NCBI RefSeq assembly: GCF_965218915.1
Contig: NZ_OZ244708.1
Location: 3,224,001-3,288,000 of the forward strand
DNA length: 64,000 bases
Direction of reading: 5' to 3'
Origin: Novosphingopyxis sp965218915
GTDB taxonomy: Bacteria; Pseudomonadota; Alphaproteobacteria; Sphingomonadales; Sphingomonadaceae
In this document: positions 46,766 through 54,808 of the stretch, piece by piece
How the letters are laid out: every line of letters begins with the position of its first letter
Numbering within the stretch: position 1 is the first letter of the stretch
Notes under the pieces: generated by a model
Told to the model about the DNA's origin: nothing
Database searches by the model: none
Seen by the model: the letters and a program-made list of their open reading frames with translations, nothing else
Position numbers and translations under genes: made by a program

Positions 46766-48274
46766 GTGCTGATTATGGCGATCCGGCGGCCTAGGGCCAA
46801 CGGCGTTGCGGCGCCGCGAAAGTTCGATCGCAACGTCATCGTCATCGGCGCGGGCTCGGCCGGGCTGACCGCGGCCTATCTGGCGGCCAAGGCGGGCGCA
46901 AAGGTGACGCTGATCGAGGCGCACAAGATGGGCGGCGATTGCCTCAACACCGGCTGCGTGCCGAGCAAGGCGTTGATCAAAAGCGCCCGCGCCGCCGCGG
47001 CGGCGCGCGAGGCCAGCCGTTACGGGCTGAAGGACGCCGAACCGGCCATCGATTTCGCCGAGGTGATGGCGCGGGTACGCGGCGTGATCGACGCGATCCG
47101 CCCGCATGACAGCGAGGAGACGTTCGAGGGTTACGGCGTCGATGTGGTGCGTGGTTATGCCCGCTTCGTCGATCCGTGGACCGTGGAGATCAAACTGAAC
47201 CACGGCGGCTTCAGCCGCCTCACCGCCCGGCATTTCGTCGTGGCTACCGGCTCCGAACCGATCGTCCCGTCGATTGATGGCGTCGAGGACAGCGCCTATC
47301 TTACCAGCGAAACGCTGTGGGATGCGATGTCCGAACGACAGACCATTCCCGAACGCTTCGTCATTATCGGCGGCGGGCCGATCGGCTGTGAACTGGCGCA
47401 GAGTTTTCAAAGGCTCGGATCGCAGGTCACGGTCGTCGAGCAGTCCGAGCGCCTGCTTGGCAAAGAGGACGGCGAAGCCGCCAATCTCGTCCGCGAACGG
47501 ATGGAAGCGGAGGGCGTGACGGTGCTCGCCAGCCATGAAGCGTTGCGGTTCGAGCGGGATGGCCAGAGCCGCCTCGTGGCCAAGGGCCCCGATGGCGACG
47601 TCACCCTTATCTATGATGCGCTACTGATCGGCATCGGTCGCAAGGCACGGCTGTCGGGCTATGGGCTGGAAGCGATCGGCGTCGACACGGAAAAAACCAT
47701 CGCCGTCGACGGCAAGCTGCAAAGCGCGCTGCCGCATATCTATGCCGCCGGCGATGTCGCGGGACCGTTCCAGTTCACCCATGCCGCCGGATTTCAGGGG
47801 ATGAAGGCTGGCTACAGCGCGCTGTTCGCGCCTTTCTACACCCCCAGCGCCGCCGAGCCGGTGATGCCGCGCGCCACCTATACCGAGCCCGAGGTCGCCA
47901 GCGTGGGGCTGAACGAGGCGAGCGCCAAGGAGCAGGGCATAGCCTATGAGCTGACGCGCTTCGAGATGAGCGAACTCGAACGCGCGGTGGCCGAGAGCGA
48001 AACGGAGGGTTTCATCAAGGTGCTGACCAAACCCGGCGGCGACAGGATTCTGGGCGCCGTGGTGGTGGCTGCGAACGCGGCGGAAATCCTGACGAGCTTC
48101 ACCATCGCGATGAACCAGAACATGGGCCTGGCCAAGCTGATGGCGGTGATCTTCCCCTATCCCAGCTGGGCCGAAGCCGCGAAACTTGCCGCGCAGGAGC
48201 ACGCGCTGGCCCACGTCAGCGAGCGGCTGATCGGCGTGGCGCGCCGGTATCTCAAATGGCAGCGCGGGAGTTGA
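46766..48274 (+). CDS. FAD-dependent pyridine nucleotide disulfide oxidoreductase (mercuric reductase/lipoamide dehydrogenase-like)
   Basis: A protein of about 500 aa. V-I-G-A-G-S-A-G-L is the FAD-binding loop and G-D-C-L-N-T-G-C-V-P-S-K is the redox disulfide motif. G-G-G-P-I-G-C-E binds NAD(P)H, and the C-terminal dimer helix ends with the A-H-P/A-L-A region. In place of the second Cys pair of MerA there is none. It lacks the H-x(4)-E-x-x-x-x-lipoyl-type partner context, so the substrate (metal, quinone or small disulfide) is open. The gene follows ssb. GTG 46766 or ATG 46775 can start it; a stretch coding a hydrophobic helix lies upstream without a usual start. Confidence 0.85.
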   Translation: MLIMAIRRPRANGVAAPRKFDRNVIVIGAGSAGLTAAYLAAKAGAKVTLIEAHKMGGDCLNTGCVPSKALIKSARAAAAAREASRYGLKDAEPAIDFAEVMARVRGVIDAIRPHDSEETFEGYGVDVVRGYARFVDPWTVEIKLNHGGFSRLTARHFVVATGSEPIVPSIDGVEDSAYLTSETLWDAMSERQTIPERFVIIGGGPIGCELAQSFQRLGSQVTVVEQSERLLGKEDGEAANLVRERMEAEGVTVLASHEALRFERDGQSRLVAKGPDGDVTLIYDALLIGIGRKARLSGYGLEAIGVDTEKTIAVDGKLQSALPHIYAAGDVAGPFQFTHAAGFQGMKAGYSALFAPFYTPSAAEPVMPRATYTEPEVASVGLNEASAKEQGIAYELTRFEMSELERAVAESETEGFIKVLTKPGGDRILGAVVVAANAAEILTSFTIAMNQNMGLAKLMAVIFPYPSWAEAAKLAAQEHALAHVSERLIGVARRYLKWQRGS

Positions 48275-48347
48275 CTTGCTGAGGGTTGTCCACAGGAAAG
48301 AACAAAATAAGATTCGACAGTGTGTTTTCTTAGCATTAACCAGAAAA

Positions 48348-48401
48348 CCCCCGAGCGCTGTAACGCTCGAGGGTGATCTGAAAACCGCGATTGCAACGCG
48401 G
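48348..48401. promoter_or_regulatory. two hairpins in an AT-richer leader upstream of the HTH microprotein
   Basis: CCCCCGAGCG at 48348-48357 pairs with CGCTCGAGGG at 48364-48373 (one mismatch). CCGCG at 48385-48389 pairs with CGCGG at 48397-48401. Base composition here is lower in GC than nearby. No T-run follows, so these are not clear terminators. They may belong to a structured 5' leader or small RNA ahead of the gene at 48479, or end transcription of the flavoprotein gene. Confidence 0.4.
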
Positions 48402-48478
48402 ACTAGCTAGCTTGGTTTCATTGGAGTCTAAGCCCCGCCTTGTCAACGTTGCATTCGCAAATTGCGAAGGAACAGAAT

Positions 48479-48676
48479 TTGGCAAAAGAGAGAAAGCAGT
48501 CTCCGGCGATCACCGAGGAAATGGCTGCGCATATCCGCTATTTGGTGGATGTTCGTAGACTGTACCAGCATCAAGTCGCTGCACTTTTGGAGACGAACCA
48601 AGGACGCATTAGCGAGGTGATGACGGGTAAAACCTTCCCGAAAGCACCACCTGCACAGGGCGCATTTCCCTTTTAG
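48479..48676 (+). CDS. small helix-turn-helix protein, about 65 aa
   Basis: Residues of about 12-50 (I-T-E-E-M-A-A-H-I-R-Y-L-V) and the following H-Q-V-A-A-L-L-E-T-N-Q-G-R-I-S-E-V form a helix-turn-helix like those of Xre-type or phage-derived mini-regulators. TTG 48479 is favoured as start because AAGGAA lies 6 bp upstream; the longer TTG start at 48440 has a poorer site. The gene is less GC-rich than its neighbours, which suggests transfer. A strong hairpin terminator follows. Function unknown; a DNA-binding autoregulator is most likely. Confidence 0.6.
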   Translation: MAKERKQSPAITEEMAAHIRYLVDVRRLYQHQVAALLETNQGRISEVMTGKTFPKAPPAQGAFPF

Positions 48677-48677
48677 A

Positions 48678-48735
48678 ATTTGGAGTGCGGGGGCGGGAAG
48701 TCCTGCCCCCCTGAATTCTCGCTCCACTCCAATTT
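48678..48735 (+). terminator. nested hairpin terminator after the HTH microprotein
   Basis: An inner stem GGGGGCGGGA-AGT-TCCTGCCCCC-like (48699-48721, one G-T pair) sits within outer arms TTGGAGTG and CACTCCAATTTT. The right end runs into ATTTT. It lies 1-60 bp after the stop and also faces the end of the convergent DUF177 gene, so it may serve both directions. Confidence 0.65.
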
Positions 48736-48753
48736 TCACGGCAAAATAGTTGG

Positions 48754-49308
48754 CTAGATTTGGCGGCCCTCTAGCAGCGCCTTGAGGCCGGACAGGGCGC
48801 CGATCGGTTCCACCTCGTCCTCGCTTTTCACGCCGGCTTCGGCCAGCACCTCGGCGGCTTGCGGACTGCGCGGATAGGGATCGAGCGCCAGGCCGAGGCT
48901 TTGCGCCACCGCCTCGCCCCAATCGACGATCCGGCCATCGTGGAACAGCGTGTCGAGCTCGTCCTCGCCCAGTTCCACCTCCTCGTCCGGGTCGCCCGGA
49001 CGCGGCAAGGGCAGAAAGGTCAGGTCCACCGGCTCGTCCAGCGCGAAGGGCACGGGATCGCCGGTGGCGACGCAGCGCTGCGCGCCGCTTGCGCCGAAGC
49101 GGCCGGTCACGCGCACCGTCTCGCCGGTGCGCACCGCCTCCAGATCGGCGGTCAGTGCGTCCAGCACCAAGCAATCGAAGCGCGCCGCCAGCGCCGTAAG
49201 CTCGTTCGGCCCGGCCTTCAGCGTCGCCGCATGGGGACGCGATCCCAGCTCGCCGAGCTTGGCGGTGCGGGAGAATTCCGCTTGCTGGTTTTCGGCCGCG
49301 CCGATCAC
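48754..49308 (-). CDS. DUF177 (YceD-family) protein
   Basis: A protein of about 184 aa. It starts at a GTG that overlaps the TGA of the preceding bc1-chaperone gene (GTGA at 49305-49308). The R-C-V-A-T block, then L-P-L-P-R-P-G-D and the acidic E-E-V-E-L-G-E-D-E-L match DUF177/YceD, whose members influence 23S rRNA/ribosome assembly and often sit before rpmF. No rpmF is adjacent here. A longer in-frame ORF exists but its 5' part is only the shadow of the upstream gene. Cytoplasmic; role inferred from family only. Confidence 0.85.
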   Translation of the reverse strand: MIGAAENQQAEFSRTAKLGELGSRPHAATLKAGPNELTALAARFDCLVLDALTADLEAVRTGETVRVTGRFGASGAQRCVATGDPVPFALDEPVDLTFLPLPRPGDPDEEVELGEDELDTLFHDGRIVDWGEAVAQSLGLALDPYPRSPQAAEVLAEAGVKSEDEVEPIGALSGLKALLEGRQI

Positions 49309-49826
49309 CAGTGCGCCCGCCCGGACAGCAGGGCGTCGGTAAAAAGCCCGGCCAGCGCATCGGCATGCAGCCGCATCTCGCGCGCGACATGCGCCACGCC
49401 CGCGTCCGGCGCCGGTTCCTCGCGAAAGATGTTGCGGCGGATCGCCGCGCCCAGCGTGCCGCCATTGGGCAGCGCCAGCCGGTAGGCACCGAGCCGCCCG
49501 CCGAGCGCGCTCATCATCTTGCCCATATGCTTGCCCACGCTGACGTCGCCGATACCGATCTGGCGCAGTTGTCCGTCCATATCGGCCACGAACAATTCGG
49601 TCAGCCACACGCTTTCCCGCCGTGCCTTCTCTTCGGGTTCGAGTCGCAACAGCACCAGCGAAAGCACCGCCGCGATCATGTCGAACCGCCCGTCGATCGT
49701 GTCCGGAACCGCGCCTTCCTCATACCAGTGCGGCGCGCGCGCGCGCGCCACCACCTGCTCGTAAAGCGGCAGCAGCGCGGCCGACGGATCGGCCTTGCCC
49801 CCGAAAATCCGCTGGATCAGTCCCAT
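49305..49826 (-). CDS. ubiquinol-cytochrome c chaperone (Cbp3/UQCC1-like)
   Basis: A 173-aa protein. The family pattern L-Y-x-x-V-V-A-R-A-R-x-P-H-W-Y, then D-T-I-D-G-R-F-D-M-I and the I-G-D-V-S-V-G-K-H-M block are visible. In mitochondria Cbp3 helps insertion of cytochrome b into the bc1 complex; bacterial relatives are expected to act likewise in the cytoplasm. It is coupled to the DUF177 gene by a GTGA overlap. Length normal for the bacterial members. Confidence 0.88.
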   Translation of the reverse strand: MGLIQRIFGGKADPSAALLPLYEQVVARARAPHWYEEGAVPDTIDGRFDMIAAVLSLVLLRLEPEEKARRESVWLTELFVADMDGQLRQIGIGDVSVGKHMGKMMSALGGRLGAYRLALPNGGTLGAAIRRNIFREEPAPDAGVAHVAREMRLHADALAGLFTDALLSGRAHW

Positions 49827-49989
49827 TTTCGCATGTCCCGGAGCTGGTGATCGGCGCGGTTCATCGCGCGCTCATTCGCCAGCAATATTGATATCCAGCG
49901 CGCGAGATGCAATGGCGACGCGGCAGCCCGGCATCAGGGCTTTTTCAAAGCGAGCCCGGTCCGCCGGGCCGGACCATATCGGAGTATGC

Positions 49990-50490
49990 ATGCCCGCCAC
50001 ATTCGACACCCTGCTGAAGCTGACCGCGCTCGGCGCGATCGCCTTGGCCACGTCGTCCTGCGGGCGGCTGCAGGCGCACCGCGGTTACATCATGGACCCG
50101 GTGCTCGCCAGCTCGGTCCAGCCGGGCGTGGACAACAAGCAAAGCGTTCAGGGCACGCTCGGCGACCCGACGTTCAAGAGCCAGTTCGGCCAGGAGGAAT
50201 GGTTCTACGTGTCGCGCAACACCCGCCAGCTCGCCTTCGCCGAGCCGACCCCGACCGCGCAGACGATCCTGCACATCACGTTCGATCCGAGCGGAAACGT
50301 CGCCGCGGTCGACCGTACCGGGCTGGAGCAGGTCGTGAGCATCAATCCCGAGGGCGACAAGACCCCGACCCGCGGGCGCGAGCGCAGCTTTTTCGAGGAG
50401 CTGTTCGGGAATATCGGCACCGTCGGCGCCCCCGGCATTCCGGGCGGCGGGAATGGCCCGAGCAACGATCCGACCAATCCGGGAGGGTGA
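49990..50490 (+). CDS. bamE: outer membrane assembly lipoprotein BamE
   Basis: A 166-aa SmpA/OmlA-type lipoprotein. The lipobox gives Cys at about residue 24 (S-S-C-G). The body (V-Q-P-G-V-D-N-K-Q-S-V, L-G-D-P-T, W-F-Y-V-S) is the usual BamE fold that stabilises BamD in the outer-membrane beta-barrel insertion machine. GGAG lies 6 bp ahead of ATG 49990. A Gly/Pro-rich tail follows. Divergent from the bc1 chaperone gene. Confidence 0.92.
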   Translation: MPATFDTLLKLTALGAIALATSSCGRLQAHRGYIMDPVLASSVQPGVDNKQSVQGTLGDPTFKSQFGQEEWFYVSRNTRQLAFAEPTPTAQTILHITFDPSGNVAAVDRTGLEQVVSINPEGDKTPTRGRERSFFEELFGNIGTVGAPGIPGGGNGPSNDPTNPGG

Positions 50491-50706
50491 GGGCCGGGTG
50501 GTCGCCCAACGGTTTGGCTGATCGGCAGAACCTCCTGGAAGATATAGTGGCCAGAAGCTCATTGGACGCTCGAATTGCGGCATAGCATCGAAACTTGCGA
50601 CGAAGCGGGACGTCCCGCGGTGGGCGAGACTATAGCGGCCCAATCAGCGACCCTTGCATAAGAAGCTGTTCCAAGGCATCGACACTGCAATGATAGTTGT
50701 ATCCCG

Positions 50707-51174
50707 ATGATCGCGGCTGCGTTTCTCGCGCTATGCGCCGCTATGGCAATCGCCGGCGACAGCCCGGTCGGTCGCGCGCTGCATCGCTGGCTGGTGGAAC
50801 GGCCGGCGGCGGTGTTCGACCGGATCGGCTTCGATCATCTAGTCGTTGCGGCGATGGCTGTCGGGCTGCTGCTTCTCGCTATCTGGTGCGGCGAAGGCGA
50901 TGGACTCCGGATGCTCGGCTTTGCGGCCCCCGATCTGGCCGCGTGGCTCACCACGGTTGAAATCGCCACCTATCTCGATGCGCTTGCCGCCACCGCGCTG
51001 GCTGTTTCGACCATGCGACTGAAGAGGGTTCATCGCTTGTCGATGGCGGTACTCACGTCATCATTCTCGCATCCAGCCCTTAACGCCGCTCGCCCGCGAT
51101 GCCGCCGCCACAGAACCAATATCGCCCCTGCCAATGACGATGAAGACGGGGCCGCTTTCGCGCTAGCGAGCTAA
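50707..51174 (+). CDS. hypothetical membrane protein, 155 aa
   Basis: Hydrophobic helices at about residues 3-18 and 45-62, and a third near 85-100, then a basic C-terminal tail rich in Arg and His. No strong Shine-Dalgarno is visible and the family is not recognised. The first 90 residues have ordinary coding character; the tail is less convincing and may be a lengthened end. Moderate support only. Confidence 0.5.
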   Translation: MIAAAFLALCAAMAIAGDSPVGRALHRWLVERPAAVFDRIGFDHLVVAAMAVGLLLLAIWCGEGDGLRMLGFAAPDLAAWLTTVEIATYLDALAATALAVSTMRLKRVHRLSMAVLTSSFSHPALNAARPRCRRHRTNIAPANDDEDGAAFALAS

Positions 51175-51275
51175 ACGTCCGCCCGGCTGCCGTCAGGAAC
51201 GGTCCGGGACTCTTTCCTTTCCTAAAACAAGCTGCTGTCGCGCAAGCGTTTGCGCACGGCTGTCAAAGGTGCGCC

Positions 51276-51935
51276 ATGCTGGATATTCTCATCGCCATTC
51301 TGCTGCTTGCCGTCCTTCCCGCGCGCGGCATATGGAACAGTCGCAATACGCGCACGGACGATCCGTCACGCGCGCAACGGTATCTCACAACGATGTCGAT
51401 CGTCGGCGTTCTGCTTGTTCTTCTGGCGGTCGACTGGCTGCTTACGGGTCGCTCGGCCGCGATGCTCGGACTTGGCATCCCGGTGACCGTGCCGGCCATG
51501 CTGGGCTTGGCCGCGACCGGCATCTTGCTTGGAATCATGAGCCTAGCCGTTCGAAGGAAAATTGTTTCGGGGGACATGAATGACCAAAAGGCTGGCACCG
51601 ACATTCTGTCCGAAAGTGCGGGCGAGGTCAGGCTCTTTATGCTGTTCGCGCTGATGGTCGGATTCGGCTGGGAAGTGCTCTACCGGGGTTTTCTTCTGTT
51701 GTATCTCCCGGCCCATATCGGATGGCCGGGAGCGATCATGGCGGCGGCGTTGGCCTACGGTCTTGCCCACGGTATCAAGACCCGGCCCCAAGCCGCCGCC
51801 AGCATCGTCGCGGCATTTGCCTTTACGATCGGCTATGTGCTTACCCGAAATCTCTGGTGGCTCATCATCCTGCACGTCGCACTGCCGCTTATCGGGCTAG
51901 CCGCCAAGCGGTATCGTGGAGAAGACTTGTCCTGA
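51276..51935 (+). CDS. CPBP-family intramembrane metalloprotease
   Basis: A 219-aa, six-helix protein of the type II CAAX-prenyl-protease-like (CPBP) family. Motif 1 is W-E-V-L-Y-R-G (Glu and Arg, though with one Glu instead of the usual Glu-Glu). Motif 2 is A-Y-G-L-A-H-G with the catalytic His. Motif 3 is L-W-W-L-I-I-L-H. Bacterial CPBP proteins are often immunity or protein-processing enzymes. AAAGG precedes ATG 51276. No bacteriocin or prenylation gene is near, so the target is unknown. Confidence 0.82.
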   Translation: MLDILIAILLLAVLPARGIWNSRNTRTDDPSRAQRYLTTMSIVGVLLVLLAVDWLLTGRSAAMLGLGIPVTVPAMLGLAATGILLGIMSLAVRRKIVSGDMNDQKAGTDILSESAGEVRLFMLFALMVGFGWEVLYRGFLLLYLPAHIGWPGAIMAAALAYGLAHGIKTRPQAAASIVAAFAFTIGYVLTRNLWWLIILHVALPLIGLAAKRYRGEDLS

Positions 51936-52003
51936 ACCTCTCGCGACGTTCATTCATCCAAACGAAAGGCGATTATGTGCTTTGCAAACCCGTTTCATTT
52001 TTT

Positions 52004-52157
52004 CGTCACCCCAGCGAAAGCTGGGGTCTCGGGCGGGATCGCCATGAGGCCTGAGATGCCAGCTTTCCGGGTCCCAACAAAGTACTACTTTGTTGGGTGC
52101 CCTTTCCGGGTCCCAACAAAGTACTACTTTGTTGGGTGCCCTTTCGCTGGCATGACG
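52004..52157. repeat. palindromic repeat interrupted by a tandem pair of 39-bp palindromic units
   Basis: The outer element runs from CGTCACCCCAGCGAAAGCTG through GAGATGCCAGCTTTC and ends with GCTGGCATGACG. Between GCTTTC and GCTGGC lie two identical 39-bp units, 52068-52106 and 52107-52145. Each contains CCCAACAAAGTA-C-TACTTTGTTGGG, a 12-bp perfect stem. The intact reference at 803-831 has GCTTTC followed directly by GCCGGC. The unit ends CCCTTTC, which matches the bases before the insertion (CTTTC), like a target duplication. Confidence 0.85.
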
Positions 52158-52234
52158 AACGAAGAAAGGCAGAGCTATGCCGTTTCTGAATTTCCATCCG
52201 ACTGGGTTTGCAAGGTACATAATCGCCAAACGAA

Positions 52235-52260
52235 AAGGGCGGTCCCGCGGGACCGCCCTT
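52235..52260 (-). terminator. Rho-independent terminator of the cold-shock gene
   Basis: AAGGGCGGTCCCGCGGGACC and GCCCTT form a perfect 13-bp palindrome with no loop spare beyond the turn. Read on the minus strand it is followed by TTTTCG, a short T-run, 24 bp after the stop of the cold-shock gene at 52285. Confidence 0.85.
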
Positions 52261-52284
52261 CGATGTCTGCCGGGAGGCCGGGGA

Positions 52285-53046
52285 TCAATCCAAGGCCTTC
52301 AGGTTGACCGCCGAATATTTGCCGCGCCGGTCGACTTCGATGTCGAATTCGACCCGGTCGCCCTGCTGCAGTGCGGAGAGGCCGGAACGCTCGACCGCGC
52401 TGATATGGACGAAGGCATCGGCCTCGCCATCGTCGCGTTCGATGAAGCCGAAGCCCTTGACGTCGTTGAAGAACTTCACGGTGCCCTTCGCTTTTTCTCC
52501 GGTAAGTTCGCGCTGAGGAGCACCGCCGCCCTGTGAGCCGGGGCCTGGTCGAGGACCGCGGTCGTGCGATTCGACCGGCATCGGCTCGCCCTCGATCTCC
52601 AGGTCGCTGGCCGAGACCTTGCCGCCGCGATCGACCAGCGTGAACTTGAGCGGCTGGCCTTCGGCTAAGCCGGTAAGCCCCGCCGCCTCGACCGCGCTGA
52701 TGTGCACGAACACATCGTCCGGGCGACCTTCGCACTGGATGAAGCCGAAGCCCTTTTGCCCGTTGAAGAATTTGACCACGCCCTCGTCCGATCCGACGAC
52801 CTGCGCGGGCATGCCGCCGCCGCCGCCGCGTCGCGGGGCACCGCCGCCGCCGGCAAAACCGCCGCCCCCGCCGAAGCCGCCACGGGGCGCGCCGCCGCCG
52901 CGATCGTCGTCGAAGCTGCGCGGACCTCCGCCGCCACGTCCGCCGCCATCCGATGGCCCGGAGTCCCTGTATCCGTCGAAATTCTCGTCGCCGAAACTAT
53001 CGCGTTTATCACGGCCCTTGCCGCGCCGCTTACGGTCAAAACTCAT
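52285..53046 (-). CDS. double cold-shock-domain RNA/DNA-binding protein
   Basis: A 253-aa protein. A charged then Gly/Arg-rich N-terminal region (residues 1-88, with R-G-G-G-G and G-F-G-G-G-G repeats) leads to two cold-shock domains at about 89-160 and 184-250. Each has the RNP1-like K-G-F-G-F-I and RNP2-like V-F-V-H-I-S motifs (in the second, A-F-V-H-I-S). This arrangement, known from alphaproteobacterial CspA-like proteins, suits RNA chaperoning or transcription antitermination. The start at 53046 gives the usual N-terminus; a longer in-frame start would run into the leader. A perfect terminator follows. Confidence 0.9.
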   Translation of the reverse strand: MSFDRKRRGKGRDKRDSFGDENFDGYRDSGPSDGGGRGGGGPRSFDDDRGGGAPRGGFGGGGGFAGGGGAPRRGGGGGMPAQVVGSDEGVVKFFNGQKGFGFIQCEGRPDDVFVHISAVEAAGLTGLAEGQPLKFTLVDRGGKVSASDLEIEGEPMPVESHDRGPRPGPGSQGGGAPQRELTGEKAKGTVKFFNDVKGFGFIERDDGEADAFVHISAVERSGLSALQQGDRVEFDIEVDRRGKYSAVNLKALD

Positions 53047-53381
53047 GTCGTCGTATTCACCTTCGCTTCGCCCCCCGATTCGGCCGGTGCAGCGAAGGAC
53101 GACTGACTGCATGGCCCGATACGTCCTCGCATGGAATCGCATCTGGCAAACAGCATAGCGTAAATCGCGCGCTTTTGCGATAGCTGTTTTCCACAGGCTG
53201 GCGCGCGCCTGGCACGGCAGGGCCAAGGCCGCGTTGGCGCGGATCAACCGGACAACCGCTAACTGGCGCGCGAGGCCATGGTTGCCATGCCATCTGCGCT
53301 GCGGCAAGAGACCACGGCACCCTATTCGCCGCATTCTACGCTGCCCACGCCCGCGCCACCGACCGACAGGATATTGCTACC
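53047..53381. other. 335-bp intergenic region between the cold-shock gene and RNase D
   Basis: No gene supported. On the minus strand it is the upstream region and likely 5' leader of the cold-shock gene, whose family often has a long structured leader. No clear cold-box was identified by eye. On the plus strand it precedes the RNase D gene. Confidence 0.5.
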
Positions 53382-53999
53382 GTGACCGTATATTTTCACG
53401 AAGAAGATCTGCCCGAGGGCCTGCTGGACACCGGCGACCTCGCGGTCGACACCGAGACCATGGGGCTGCGAACGCCGCGCGACCGGCTGTGCCTGCTGCA
53501 GATTTCCAACGGCAACGGCGATGAGCATCTGGTGCGGTTCAGTCCAGGCTCGGCCTATGACGCGCCGAACCTGAAGCGCATCCTGGCCGATCCGGCGCGT
53601 GTCAAACTCTATCATTTCGGACGGTTCGATCTGGCCGCGATCCAATATTATCTGGGCGTGATGGCCGCGCCCGTGTTCTGCACCAAGATCGCCAGCAAGC
53701 TGGTGCGCACCTATACCGATCGCCACGGCCTGAAGGAACTGGTGCGCGAGATGCTGGGCCAGGATATTTCCAAGCAGCAACAGTCGAGCGACTGGGGCGG
53801 CGCGCAGCTCAGCGATGCGCAGAAGGACTATGCCGCCTCCGACGTGCGCTTCCTGCACCGGCTGCGCGACCAGTTCCTGCTCCGGCTGGAGCGCGAGGGG
53901 CGCATGGAGCTGGCGCAAGCCTGTTTCGATTTCCTGCCGACGCGCGCGCTCCTGGATATCGCGGGATGGCCGGATGACGATATTTTCGCCCATAGCTGA
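53382..53999 (+). CDS. ribonuclease D-type 3'-5' exonuclease
   Basis: A 205-aa DEDDy exonuclease. Catalytic residues are D-T-E (A-V-D-T-E-T-M-G-L), Asp in H-F-G-R-F-D-L and Y-x(3)-D (Y-A-A-S-D-V-R-F-L). The HRDC domains of full-length RNase D (about 370 aa) are absent, as is typical of alphaproteobacterial short forms. It should trim stable-RNA 3' ends in the cytoplasm. The next genes, lptC and lptA, run in the same direction, an arrangement seen in other sphingomonads. Confidence 0.9.
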   Translation: MTVYFHEEDLPEGLLDTGDLAVDTETMGLRTPRDRLCLLQISNGNGDEHLVRFSPGSAYDAPNLKRILADPARVKLYHFGRFDLAAIQYYLGVMAAPVFCTKIASKLVRTYTDRHGLKELVREMLGQDISKQQQSSDWGGAQLSDAQKDYAASDVRFLHRLRDQFLLRLEREGRMELAQACFDFLPTRALLDIAGWPDDDIFAHS

Positions 54000-54053
54000 T
54001 CCGGTCCGTGCCCGATCGGGCCACGCCGCACGCGCGCTCCCGGGGGCTACCCG

Positions 54054-54779
54054 ATGAGTCGGCGCGCGGAAAAACGGCGCTCGAAGCGGCAGCAATTCGC
54101 CGCGCCCGGCGGCTCGTTCGACCGGATGATCCGCATCCTGCGCATCGCCTTGCCCTCGGCGGTCGGCGCGCTCATCGCGATCCTGCTGATCGCGCCGATG
54201 GCCGACCGCGGAGAACTCAGCTTCGTACTCGACAAGGATAGCGTCGAGCGCGCGCCCGAGCGGCTGGAATCGAGCGACGCGCTCTACCGCGGCGCCGACG
54301 ACAAGGGGCGGCCCTTCGCGCTGCGCGCCGGCAGCGCGGTGCAGCGCAACGAGAGCCCGGGGCAGGTCCAGCTCAAGGATCTGTCGGCGCATCTGACGCT
54401 CGACGACGGCCCCGCCGCGATCCGCGCGGGCCGAGCCATGTACGATATCGAGGCACAGACGGCGGAGGTGCCGGGGTCGATCCTGTTCGAGGCCGAGCCG
54501 GGTTACCGCCTGGCCACCAGCAACGCCTCCATCGCCTTCGGCCCGCAGACGCTGACCTCACAGGGCGGGGTGACGGGCACCACCGACATGGGCGATTTCA
54601 AGGGTGACCGGCTGTCCGCCGATCTTGCGGACCGGATGCTCACCGTATCGGGCAATGTCACCGGCACCACCAAGGTCGGCCCGTTCAGCGCCGACCGGCT
54701 GACGGTCGATCTGGCCAAGGGAACGATCGCGCTCGATGGCGGTGCGAAAGTGCACGTCGATCAGGGCCGATTGCGCTAA
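54054..54779 (+). CDS. lptC: LPS-export protein LptC
   Basis: A 241-aa bitopic protein. One membrane helix at about residues 30-48 anchors a periplasmic beta-jellyroll of about 180 residues, with repeated G-D-x-L-S/T strands (G-D-R-L-S-A-D-L, A-D-R-L-T-V-D-L). LptC takes LPS from LptBFG and passes it to LptA. It is followed by lptA after 29 bp, which supports the call. Members are very diverse, so the family fit rests largely on this pair. Confidence 0.85.
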   Translation: MSRRAEKRRSKRQQFAAPGGSFDRMIRILRIALPSAVGALIAILLIAPMADRGELSFVLDKDSVERAPERLESSDALYRGADDKGRPFALRAGSAVQRNESPGQVQLKDLSAHLTLDDGPAAIRAGRAMYDIEAQTAEVPGSILFEAEPGYRLATSNASIAFGPQTLTSQGGVTGTTDMGDFKGDRLSADLADRMLTVSGNVTGTTKVGPFSADRLTVDLAKGTIALDGGAKVHVDQGRLR

Positions 54780-54808
54780 GGCGCGATTGCGTTAAAGAAC
54801 GTCCCACT

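Noticed and set aside
48754..49608. 284-codon frame as one DUF177 protein
   Set aside because: Its first 100 codons are an Arg-rich shadow of the bc1 chaperone gene; the GTG at 49308 overlapping that stop gives the normal-length protein.
52068..52145. Tandem 39-bp repeats considered as a CRISPR array
   Set aside because: Two units lie directly next to each other with no spacer and no cas genes are near; the unit is a palindrome inserted in another repeat.
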